NCBI GenBank assembly: GCA_030278955.1
Contig: JAOANR010000006.1
Coordinates: forward strand, 24,311,763 to 24,375,762
Length of the DNA stretch: 64,000 nucleotides
Origin: Hygrophila difformis
Lineage: Eukaryota > Streptophyta > Magnoliopsida > Lamiales > Acanthaceae
Direction of reading: 5' to 3'
The notes under the pieces were generated by a model. It was given only the letters and a program-made list of their open reading frames with translations. It was not told where the DNA came from and ran no database searches. Within the stretch, counting starts at the first letter, position 1. Each line of letters begins with the position of its first letter. Positions 1 to 10,600 of the stretch are shown piece after piece. A program made the position numbers and the translations under genes.

Positions 1-345
1 ATAAATCTCTATTGAATAAATAAATAAATAAATGGGAAATAAAAAAAATTAGTAAATTAAAAAGTGCTAAATAATAGTATAAAAAAATGCAAAATTTTGA
101 ATTTCAAATCTTTCAAATATATTTAAGAGTGAAGATTGTGGAATTCCATATAAATTGGAAATTCCATATATTCAAAAACTAAAAATCTATAATGAATAAA
201 TAAATAAATAAATGTGAAAATTTAAAATTAATAAATTAAAAATGCAAAAATCTATAAAAATTAGAAATTTGAAATGGAGACACCACATTAATTTAGGATT
301 GGTTGTTCACTAATGCTTTAATATATATATATATATATTTAGATT
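1..345 (-). mobile_element. Helitron fragment, 5' end only
   Basis: This AT-rich stretch repeats the 5' part of the Helitron at 525-3436, including the 'aattccatataaattgg' blocks and a terminal segment near 280-345 that ends in TA repeats. Only the 5' end (minus-strand sense) is inside the window; the rest lies to the left. No coding sequence is visible. The assignment rests on similarity to the better-bounded copies at 525-3436 and 21509-22843. Confidence 0.45.
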
Positions 346-959
346 ACAAGACTAAATTTACATTAATCTCAATAATTGATTGAACATCTCATCGATAACT
401 CACATAAAATTGTTCACCAAAAAAAAAAAATAACTCACATAAAATTCTGCATGTCTAGAATTTTTATTTATGTACCATAAAGATCCTTTTTTTGTTTGTT
501 TGTTTTTTTAAAAATAAAATAGAACTAGTAAGTAACCCGTCGAGACTCGACGGGCATAATTATATATTTTATATAATACATATACTATTATATTATATAA
601 AATAATAATAAATTGTATTTTGAGTAATGAAAAATGTGTAATAATTTTGAGTAAGGATGATATAATTTAATTATACCGTCTTCTTTAGCTTTTGTGGCTT
701 GTCCGGTACAAACTTAATAAATCAATAAAAATAATTATTAAAATAATATTTTTATTTAATTTGAAATTAAATTTAAAATAAAATAAAATTTAAATATAAC
801 TATTAAGCATAATATAAAAAATTCCATCATGATTTGTTGAAAATTTCATTGCTAAAAATCTTATTGGTAGGGGCTTATACCTTAAAGTTTTATTTAGTTA
901 TTAAAATAAAACAAAATCTCTGATTGTAAATCTTTTAAATCAATATCGGCTTTGTAACG

Positions 960-2400
960 CAAAAAAAAATCAATACCGGATTTACCATCAGCTACATCAA
1001 GTATCAATTTGCAAATTTTGTCATATATAAATTTTATTGTAAACAACATTTCTTGCGTTATCTTGAGTTAATCATTCTTAATTCCATATTACTACTTTGA
1101 GCTACATTTTGTTAGTGACACGAAATATTGCAACATAACTGTTCATGGCTAAAAACTGGTTTTGAAAGATAAAATCCAACATTATTTACAGATTGACACT
1201 GACTTTTTTTAATAACCGTAGCAAAACAAACTGCGAGTTAAAGTTTTATCGTCTGAAATCAAATTGGGAATTTGGTTAAATTAGATAAATTTATAATTAT
1301 TCTACCAATCAAGAATTTTTTACTTTCATGGTTCTCGCAATCTAAGTTAGTTTAACTTCAATTTTATGGTTCCGCATCTTGGTTACTATCAATATGCATT
1401 CATTGCATAATTTATTTGATGGATCTATATTACTAAAAACATTATGTAACCCTCATTCAACTATATTTCATGATTCGGTAATTCAGAATAATTGATCGTG
1501 TTTAGATATTCCAATGAAATATATTCATTGGCATTATTTATATTTCATCATCTTGACAAATATTGTTAGAACTTATATATACTCCCTTCGTTTTTAAATT
1601 CTTGCCCCATTGGCAATTATGCTACTGTTCACACTTAAAGTTTTATCATAGTTATACAAGTTAAAATATAGCCAAGTGAGATCTTGTTAGATTCGTCTCG
1701 TCTTGTAGTTGTTCAATATCAAACTTTTAGAATTTTTACTTATACCGAAATTGAGTTATTAATGATTTGAAATGTGCATTAGACTATGTGCACTGTGGGT
1801 CCGAAGCAAGGATAAAAAAATGAAGTATACATTTTTATTTGCAGGCATAAGTTCCATGATATAATCATTGATTACTCCAAACAATCTCATTGGTAGGGAT
1901 TCGTATAACACTATCTTTCAAAATGTCTGGATTTGAAGTTGTGCAGTTTATATTTGTATAAGTACCATCATCAATTGTCGCTAGGGGATCTCCCGTAGAA
2001 TTTATAAATTTTTCATATGGAAATGTAATATCTAATTGCACATCTCCAAGATCAATACCGGCTTTACCAATTACCATGACCATTGTGCAAATTTCTGTCA
2101 TATATAATTTTCATTGTAAACAATATTTATTGTAGTATTTTCAGTTAATCCATCTCAATTACATATTAATACTTGGAGTCTTCTCTTTCCAGTAACACGA
2201 GATATTGCAATATATCACTGACATATGGGTGAAAACTGATTATTGAAAATAGAGTTCAACCTTATTTAAATATTGAAATTGACTACTTTTTAGTATTCAT
2301 AGTAAAACAAAATGCGGGTGGGAATGTTTTCCTCCGAAATCGAATGGGGAATTTGTTTAATTCAGACGGGCTCATAATCATTCTACCAATCAATAATTTT
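960..2400. repeat. Diverged internal direct repeat in the Helitron
   Basis: The stretch at about 960-1320 resembles about 2045-2400. Shared blocks include 'atcaataccgg', 'gcaaatttttgtcatatata' with small changes, the 'ttgtaaacaa' run and 'attctaccaatcaa'. The second unit keeps the open helicase frame and the first does not. This reads as an old duplication of helicase sequence, split by the Stowaway at 1582-1825. Confidence 0.5.
1582..1825 (+). mobile_element. Stowaway-like MITE (family A)
   Basis: Flanked by TA on both sides. The left end reads CTCCCTTCG and the right end is the degraded complement (..gaag). The interior has the hallmark 'aagtgagatcttgttagattcgt' block shared with copies at 21592, 23462, 43651, 43932 and 47100. 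Non-coding. Confidence 0.7.
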
Positions 2401-2572
2401 CATCCCAAATAATGAGCTTTGTTTTAATAAGAATAGATGTTAAATAATTTTCTATGATAAGTTTTTTGCAGATAAAATTCTCATCACAATCTTGTGGAAT
2501 AACAAATCTAGAAGTAGTTCTACCTCTTGGAGGGAGTAGGGGTGATATTCCACTGGATGCTACCGGCAACAC
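1865..2572 (-). pseudogene. PIF1-like Helitron helicase remnant
   Basis: Two minus-strand frames lie in the order expected of one protein. The piece at 2390-2572 carries the helicase segment with an ASSGI motif, a PRGRT stretch, RFVIP, and LIKTKLIIWDE around the Walker B region. The piece at 1865-2101 resembles the later PIF1 segment with GDPLATIDDG and DSVIRIP. The part between is frameshifted and AT-rich. In Helitrons this domain sits at the C-terminal end of the Rep-helicase protein and unwinds DNA during rolling-circle transposition. No Rep (HUH) nuclease piece is seen. Family by recognition only. Confidence 0.6.
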
Positions 2573-3436
2573 AATATCACATCTTCCATTAAAGGCTAAA
2601 CATAATATTTTCTAGATAAATTATCGATAAATGTTTTCTCAGTTCCACAACGTAAAGAAAAAAGAATCAACCCTCATCACTATCAAATATATATATATAT
2701 ATATATATTATTTTATTATAGGAACTTGTACGCATAAGAATGAGTGGTATTTATAGGCTCAACAAATAAACAACAATGTGGGAATAAAAAAAAATACAAA
2801 AGTCTAAAATAAATAATATATGAAAAAATTAAAGTTTCAAATTTCAAATCTTTTTAAAACTGATATAGTGTGAATTCCATATAAATTAAGAAATCATATC
2901 CTTTTAAAACTAAAAAATGGGTAAATTAAAGATTGTGGGATAAAATAATGCAAAAATCTAAAATAAATAAAAAAAAATTAATTCAAAATTTGAAATTTGA
3001 AATCTTTTAAAAGCTAAAAATTGTAGAAATTTCATATAAATTAAAAATTTATATCTTTTAAAAACTGAAAATTGGGTAAAAATAAAATTGTTGTAATAAA
3101 AATGCAAAAATCTAAAATAAATAAATAAAAAACCAAAATCTAATATAAATAAATGCAAATATACAAAATTTTAAATTTTAAATCTTTTATAATTGGAAAT
3201 TGTGGGAATTCCATATAAATTGATAATTTCATATCTTTTAGAAAATGAAAGTTAGGATTTCCATATCCAAATCAATATATATTTTAACATAAATAAATAG
3301 TATATACATAACAAATGCAAAAATCTAAATTTAATAAAAAAAAATGCAAAAATCTATAAAAATTGGAAATTTAGAATGGAGACATCACATTAAATGTTGA
3401 CTTGGTTGACCACTAATGGTATTAATAATATATAGA

Positions 3437-4184
3437 TAAAATCACAAGCTGAGCTCCTGAACAAAAAGAGTTAGCTAATGAGCAATTTAGTTTATGATGG
3501 AGTCGAACTCATTTGTCAAGTTAATCGAACCAATCTCCTAAATAGCAAAAATCTTGATTTGATTTGTTAATATCTGTAATTATTAGATTATGTCTAAATA
3601 TTGAAAAGACTTACGTGGATTTGCTTGGGATTATGGAAATAGTCTACGCAGAGTTTTCTTTGATATTCCATGGAAGTTTTTGTTGTCTATTTTTACTTTA
3701 TTTTCGGTGAATTAAAGGATTTTCGAGGTTGTTTAGAAAATTTAAGAATAATGTTTGAAATAATAAATTTAGTGGGTTGATAAAGGATTTTCGAGGTTGT
3801 TTAGAAAATTTAAGAATAATCTTTGAAATGATAAATTTAGTGGATTGATATTTTTCTAAAAATTATTTTCTATATATTGAAGAATTCAAAATTTAGTAGT
3901 TACAAAATTATTTCCAAACTCAAAATTTTTCAAAAGTTAATATTTTCATTTTGGCCTTCAAGCAAATTTCCAAAATTTGCGGGATAAAAGATTTATAAGT
4001 ACATTGATTCTTGTAACTGACATCACTTCGAAGATTTAGGATATAAAATATGATATTTGTAATGTGCAAAATATGTGGTGTAGTATTTTTTTTTTAAAAA
4101 AATTCTCAATCAGTCTCACATTTTTTTAGCCCATTCACTGAAAGGGGTTGGCTTACATCAGCCGCCCCCTTTATATTTACTAAC
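3437..4184. other. Gene-free AT-rich spacer with a 68-bp tandem duplication
   Basis: No gene is visible. At 3714-3849 a unit of about 68 bp beginning 'aaaggattttcgaggttg' occurs twice in tandem with a few differences. The remainder is AT-rich sequence leading into the LINE. Confidence 0.6.
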
Positions 4185-6102
4185 CACCTGGACAAATATC
4201 TTGGGTTTCTGTGCACCATGGGAGAGTGACAGCTCAGTCCTATGCTCCTATCCTTGAAAAAATTGATATGCAGATCACTTCTTGGGCCATGAGGTTGCTC
4301 AATAAGGCGGGGAGGGCCACCTTGGCTCAGCACGTTTTGGCTTCTATTCCTGCCTATAGTATGCAGGTTATGTGGCTGCCGCGGAGTGTGTGTGATTAGG
4401 TGGATTAGAGGCTGCGAAACTTCTTGTGGAAAGACAGGTCCGGGCATGGGATTAATCTGGTGGGATGGGATCGAGTGACCCGACCGAAACACCAAGGGGG
4501 ATTGGGATTTTGGAAAGTTCGGCATATTAATACAGCACTCCTGAGGAAATTGTGTAGTGATTTATTCATGGGGAGGAACAAGCTATGGTGCCGTCTGTTC
4601 CGCGAAAAGTATTGTCCTCATGAGGGCCATTTTGTTCAACTCAAGGCTGCAGGTTCGCCGGTGTGGAGAAGTATATGTAAGGCCGCTCAACAGTTGATCA
4701 AGGTATTCTCCTTTAAGATTGGCAATGGTCAATCCTCCTTTTGGTTTTCTCCTTGGTTCCAAGACAACCAATTGGGGGATTATATTCCTCTTATTTACAT
4801 GGAGGATGTGCACATTCAAGTGAAGGATGTGGTGCGTGGGGCTGCCTGGGATCTCAGTCCAATTCGCACCAGCCTCCCTCCTCAGATATCTGGAGCGATC
4901 ACTGCCATCCCTCCACCTTGTTTACATGACTCGTGGCCGATGGGTGGGCGTGGAAAGGAAATGTGGATGGCCGGTATTCTGCACCTCAGGTTATAAGTTC
5001 CTCCTCGGGGAAGCGAATGATGGCAATGACTGGCGATGGTTGTGGTCTATACACTTACCTGAGCGCCTTTGTTTTTTTCTGTGGCTGCTGTCTTGGGAAG
5101 CCATCCCTTGTAATTCATTGCGATACCATCGTCAATTGGCTGTTACACCACTATGCCAAATATGTGGCCTCTTTGGAGAAGACTGGAGACACTGCCTCTT
5201 CCGGTATGAGTGGGCGGCTCAAGTTTGGAGTGGAATCAAAGTGACATACCCCAGGACTTGCATACTTTGGACAAGCCTAATATTCGATATTGGTTGCGAG
5301 GTATGTATAGCTGCTTTGGTAATATGTTTTGGGCTGGGATTTGGCTTGTATGGAAAGAACGATGTCACAGGGTATTTACGGGCCGATCTACGTCCCACTA
5401 TACCATTATCAGACAGATTCTTCATTTTGCTGCGTCCCTAGATCATTCCCGGTCTACACCCGCACAAGGGCCTTCATCTCCTCGTCTTGTGTGCTGGAAT
5501 ATGGGAACATGGACGGGAGTGTTTATCCATTCCGATGGCTCGCGATCTGATGGGAGGAATAAGGCTGGATTCAGGGCAGTGATTCGCCGATGCGATGGAA
5601 GTTGGGTTAGAGGTGTGTCCGGCTGCTTGGGGGACACCTCGGTTCTTCATGCTGAAGTTGCCGGGGTGATGTATGGAATGCAGGCTGCCCTGGGCTGTGG
5701 TGAGAGGGAGGTCTGCTGCATGGTAGATTCCCTGGAGGCCTTGCGTTTAATTACGGGCAAACGGGATCAAGCTCATTGGTTGGCTGCATACTTGGCCAAG
5801 ATTGATGAACTTCAGGAAGAATTCATTGCTTGTCGGGTCCAGCATATATTAAGAGAAGGTAACGCTGCTGCGGACTACCTCGCGAAGAAAGGTGTGGACG
5901 ATGAACTATTCTTCACCACCTGGGCATTCCCTCCAGACAGCATCAAATCGATTATGGCAGCTGACGCGGCGGGCACTTGGTTTCAGAGAGCTCGTTGATC
6001 CGAAGCTGCTTCTTAAAAGTACTGTTGCTTTATTTTTGTTATCTTTTGACTATTTTTCTCTAGCCTTTGTTGGCTGCTACGCAAAAAAAAATTATAATTA
6101 TC
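4185..6102 (+). mobile_element. 5'-truncated, frameshifted L1-type LINE
   Basis: The element begins inside the reverse-transcriptase thumb region: a YLGF-like start, HHGRVTAQSYAPILEKID, then the stretch ending SIPAYSMQV that plant LINEs show after RT. It continues through a zinc-binding zf-RVT region (CQICG..EDWRHCLF) to an RNase H-like domain at about 5500-5995. That domain shows FIHSDGSRSDG, HAEVAGVMYGM, VDSLEAL and REGNAAADYLAKK. Stops near 4399 and 4996 and frame changes between 4930 and 5300 break it. The last frame ends at 5998 and a short 3' UTR with an A tail follows near 6090-6098. The truncation is normal for target-primed integration. The RNase H half is the best preserved. Confidence 0.85.
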
Positions 6103-6307
6103 ACATTTTATTTTCAGTAAATAATTAAATACTTTTATTGCTAAACTCCCTCTCATCACACACATCAATAAATAAATATATAAAATTTTTCAAACACCCA
6201 ATTATCACTTCACTTTCAATTCTAACCTATGCATACATTAAATATTAATTCTTTTTATGTAAAATATCGATACCAAAAATTTTGAAAATAATAAAATGGA
6301 TAAAGTA

Positions 6308-6490
6308 ATCCCCGTCCCATTATAAATATATTATTTACTTTTTTTATGTTTCATTATAAATGTTTTATTTCCATAAATAAAAATAACTTTTTACTCTAAC
6401 AATATTATGGATCCCATCATATACTCATAAATAAATTCTACATTAATTTTTGTGACAAACTGTAACAAGAAATTTGTAATGGGTCGGGAG
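6308..6490 (+). mobile_element. Stowaway-like MITE (family B, degraded)
   Basis: TA-flanked. The ends read ATCCCCGTCCC and GGGTCGGGAG. The interior matches the cleaner copy at 14494-14682 ('cccattataaat', 'aacaagaaatttgtaatggg'). Length about 183 bp. Confidence 0.68.
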
Positions 6491-6559
6491 TAATATTTAA
6501 GACAAGACAGTAATAATTACTGTTCCAAATCCAATGCCAATGTCCCACAGCCAATTTTC

Positions 6560-7447
6560 GGAAAAAATGTTTTTTAGTCATTTTTCTTTCCAAAATATCC
6601 AAATCAGTCCGTTATTAATTTTTTACCCCATATAGTCCTCTACGTTTGCTAATTTTTTCAATTCGGTCCTAATTATGTAATTAGCATGAGATTACTGATA
6701 TGACCGAAGTATATCACATTTTATATATACCGTGGTAAATCTAGAGTCCCCACATAACACACTATTTTAATAAACGTTTGAAGACTGTCATTACACATCA
6801 CTACTCTAAAAAATGACTCTAGCGGGTCAATTGAATCATTTTTCAATTGGATGATGTACATAGTTTCTACTTGGTTCGCATTGAGTCATTTCTCATTGAG
6901 GTTACCCAACCCATAAAAAACACCAACCATTCATTTGCACGCATTATATATCACAATTGGTCTTCATTATCTTGAGAAATACCAAAAACCACTGAGACCG
7001 AAAAGAAAATGCACTGCGATAGCTGTTGACCAGAACTCCTATGTTATTGTTGTGAATGGTTGTTGTTTCTTTATGGTTGGATAACCCCAATGATGGCTCA
7101 ATGCAAACCATGTAGAAATTATGTCCATCATCCCAGTAAAGAAGGGTTCAATTGACCCACTAGAGCCTAAATGTATTTATTAGAGTAGTGATATGTTATA
7201 GCTGCCTTCAAATATTTATTTCAAATATTTATTAATTTGGTGTGTTATTTGTGGAGACTCCAGATTGGTCACGGTGGATGTAAAATGGGATTTACTTCGG
7301 CCACGTCAACAACCTTAGGCTAATTACGTAATTAGGACCAAATTGGAAAAAATTAGCAAATGTAGAGGACTATATGGGGCTAAAAATTACTAACGGACCG
7401 ATTTGGATATTTTGAAAAGAAAAAGGATTAAATAATCTTTTTTTCCG
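6560..7447. mobile_element. Mutator-like element with long terminal inverted repeats
   Basis: The arms at about 6560-6780 and 7205-7447 are inverted copies more than 200 bp long, sharing blocks such as 'ccccatatagtcctctac' and 'cctaattacgtaattag'. A 9-bp direct repeat CCAATTTTC flanks the element (6551-6559 and 7448-7456), the TSD size of Mutator-like elements. There is no transposase, so it is non-autonomous. Its right end lies about 210 bp upstream of the FBL17-like start codon, inside the likely promoter. Confidence 0.78.
6799..7190. mobile_element. Nested foldback element with CACTA-type ends
   Basis: Inside the Mutator-like element lies a second inverted repeat whose arms start CACTACTCTAA and end TTAGAGTAGTG. 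Both carry a 'gggtcaattgaa'-type block. The terminal CACTA suggests a CACTA-derived MITE, but the flanking triplets (cat / ata) do not match as a TSD. Part of the interior ('tatcacaattggtcttcatt') is also found in the inverted repeat at 20829-21352. Confidence 0.5.
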
Positions 7448-7452
7448 CCAAT
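7445..7452 (-). promoter_or_regulatory. E2F-type motif created at the Mutator junction
   Basis: CCGCCAAT here is, on the other strand, ATTGGCGG, which fits the E2F consensus WTTSSCSS. The first three bases are the end of the transposon and the last five belong to the TSD. The left TSD copy lacks the motif (CAGCCAAT). Confidence 0.4.
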
Positions 7453-7538
7453 TTTCGGTACGTGCCGTTGACTGTCTACACGTGTCAGCCGGCTAATCGC
7501 CTGAAGAAGAAAAAGAAAAATGTTTTTCAAAAACCCAG

Positions 7539-7546
7539 GCGCCAAT
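7539..7546 (-). promoter_or_regulatory. E2F consensus site upstream of FBL17-like gene
   Basis: GCGCCAAT (ATTGGCGC on the minus strand) is a perfect match to WTTSSCSS and lies about 110 bp upstream of the start codon. Arabidopsis FBL17 is a known target of the RBR-E2F pathway, so the site fits the gene. Its function here is inferred. Confidence 0.55.
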
Positions 7547-7656
7547 TTTTGGGCCTTTCCGCGCCCTTATTTTCGCACCATTCATTTCCATTTATTCTTC
7601 TCCGAGCCTGCACTCATCTTCTCCCTTTTCCGCCTCCACACCGCAAACCCCTCGAG

Positions 7657-10600
7657 ATGCACCACCCACACCCGGCCCCCTCCACCACCCCTGTCTCCGA
7701 CTCCGATACCCCCATCAAGCGCGGCAAGAAGCGTGGGAGCTACAACTGTGGCCGCTGCGGTTTGCCCAAGAAGGGCCACACGTGTTCCACCCCGGCCGGC
7801 GATGTCGACTCATCCATTGACCCTCTTTCGACGCCCTCCGTCGTATCAAGTTCGCCTAGAATCTTAGGGCAGGAGTACGGCGCTCGTGGGTGTATGCCGG
7901 GGACGCGGCGCCGAGCTCTATCGTTTGGGGATCTTCCTGCTGCTGCTGCTGTGGAGCTGGCGAAGGATGAATTGAAAGAAGAGCAGTTTGATTTGGAAGA
8001 GGATTTGGATTCGAATGTGGATCTGGAAGGATCCGGAGGGTTGCCGATGAGTTGTTTGTGTGAGATTTTTAGGCGATTGCAGCCTACGGGGTTGCTTGAG
8101 GCGGCTAGGGTTTGTAGGGGTTGGAGAGAGGCTAGCAGAAGGGTATGGCGTGCGGCGGAGGAGCTTTGCCTTAGGGTTCCGGCGAATGCGCAGATCGGAT
8201 GTGTTGGATCAGTTTTAAAGAAATGCCCTGGACTCCTGAGATTGTCACTCAGCATGGAAAGGTTAGGGTTTTCGATGCTGACGGTCGATCTGAGGATTCA
8301 AGGATTGATAATGACATCAAGCTAACAATCGGGTCTTGTCACAGATTAATTATCAATTTGAAAACAAATCTAAATGATCTATAATCTGGGAAGATTATAT
8401 ATTTGAAAGGTGCCATCGAGTGAACAAGAACTGAAAAAGAAAATTTGTGTGGGCTAAAGAAATCTAATTCAAGAATGTTCAAATGGACTCTTATTGAAGT
8501 TATGCGATGGGATTAAGCTCCAATTTAACAATTCTATGTAATCTTCTGGTTTTGCAGTGATTTTGATGCAACGATGCTCGCCTGCATCGCCTTCTCGTGT
8601 CCTAACTTGCAGTCTCTGGAGGTCTTTGCATTTGGTTCGTCTGTCAATCGGATCACTGGGTAATTTTACTATGTGTACATAGTCAAAATTTTTTTCGGAG
8701 ATCAATTAATAGACTCAATGACTCATGTTGTGTTTGTACTAGACTAATGGTGGTTCCAAATTGAGACACCTTTGAATGCGATAGTATGCTGCTCAACTTT
8801 GTTGAACTATTCTAGTTTTAGCCAGATTTACTGATCTGAGTTGATTCCAATATGGTAGAATGATTAGAGCTCAATCAAGCCTGCTGGTTGTTAGCCATTA
8901 TTTATCTATGTTCTGTTAATGACTAAAATCATTGTTAAAACTTAATTGAGCTATTCGGTAGTTATTAATTATTGCTATGATCAAGTCAAGTGCACAATCT
9001 TGTCGCTTGATCAGTAATAAATTCCGTTACAGAAGTTGGTAGAGGTGACGATGCGGTTAAGTCTAACATGTCAATCTGGCATATCACAATTTAAGTTTCC
9101 TGTTGAGTAACTAAAAAGTTTAAATTAATGTTCTCATCCTACATGTGTGGAACTTCTGCTTTGCCATGGGCTATAACTATGCTAGCTTCATTAACTTCTG
9201 GTTATTTGGTCTTTATCGTGATCCTTTTGTTTTCCCCATATATTTTTCCCCACGAGTCACTTCTTCAGTTTCATTTGTCCAGAGAATAATCACTTTTCAC
9301 TTTATGAACCCATTCAGGGATGAGCTGAGTCGCTTTGCATCAGACAAAAGATGCCTCACCAGCCTTAAGATGGATGGCTGTTCCAATCTCGGTGGTTTTG
9401 TCATTTCTTCTACTAGTCTCTCCACCATTTGGCTTTCAGATCTTCATTCTCTCTCTAAAATGGTAATTGTGCTTCACATCTACCTTTTTCTATCCTGTCG
9501 CATGTCGGCCTGTTTGATTTCATGATTTTTGTCTTTGCATACTGTCTCCAGATTTTTAACTGTCCCAATTTAAAGGAGGTTTCGTTGGACTTCTCTTGCC
9601 GGGAAAATGACAGCACCAACCTTGTCTCTGTTTTGGATACTCTTGGAAGAAGCTGCCCTAAACTTCAAAATATACATGTTGCTTCATCCCTGTTGTCACA
9701 CAAAGCTGTGCTTGCTCTCTCCACTGCCAAGCTAAGGTTAGTGAATAGTTTTGACTCTCCTAAGTTGTTTCAGAGTGCTTTTGTTTTACAGATGATGGCA
9801 ACTTACCATTACATCATTGTTTAGGGCACTGCAAATGCTCTCTCTTGTTCTTGGATCTGACATAACTGATGCATCAGTTGCTGCCATTGCTTCAAGTTTC
9901 CCTAAGTTGGAGTTGCTTGACCTAAGTGGGTATGTTTCTTTCTCTTCATGCCATGCGTTTTAACGTAGAAGATGTTAAAACTATGAGTTCTTTCTTGTTT
10001 GCCTAACTTTCTTTCACAATAAGTCACAAATTGGCAAGATGTACAATTTTTGCGGTTGCCATCAGTTGATGCTGAATTACGTTGGTTCTATTTCCTGCCC
10101 TTTAGGTCTGGCATCAGCGATAGTGGCATTGGAATGATCTGTAATGTCTTTTCTGAGACCCTGACAAAACTCCTACTTGCACTTTGTCCCAACATCACTT
10201 CAAGTACCCTCCATTTCTCTCATTCTTACTCTTATCACTCCATATTGGCCCAATCTCTCAGTCAGAAGTTCTATTATCCTTTTATTTCTTCAGGTGGCAT
10301 TCAATTTGCTGCTGCACAGCTTCCTTATTTGGAACTTATGGACTGCGGAATGACGCTATGCGATTCCAATTCAGAAAATGAAGTGAAGAATGACAAAACG
10401 CCCAACAAGGTGCAACACCTCATATACCAAAAGTTAATCATCAAGCACAGCCAGTTGAAGAAACTTAGTTTGTGGGGCTGCTCTGGCTTGGATGTAAGAT
10501 TGCCACCGCCCAAATTCCTTGTTTATGTTGTGCACAGATTCCTTAACAACTCTCAATCATGTTCAATGCAGGCATTGTCCTTAAACTGTCCCAACCTCAA

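Larger units (their letters stand above)
525..3436 (-). mobile_element. Helitron with decayed PIF1-type helicase
   Basis: Read on the minus strand, the element starts with TC (TCTATATATTATT, after a host A). It ends with a GC-rich hairpin (CCCGTCGAGACTCGACGGG) followed a few bases later by CTAG and a host T. These are the Helitron rules: 5' TC, 3' hairpin plus CTRR, insertion between A and T, no TSD. A second copy at 21509-22843 shares both ends. Inside are helicase remnants and a Stowaway MITE. The element is 2.9 kb and cannot be autonomous. Confidence 0.72.

Noticed and set aside
7462..7656. Upstream in-frame extension of the FBL17-like ORF (65 more codons)
   Set aside because: The extension is low-complexity (poly-K, then F/P-rich), overlaps the promoter motifs, and the conserved family N-terminus begins at 7657.
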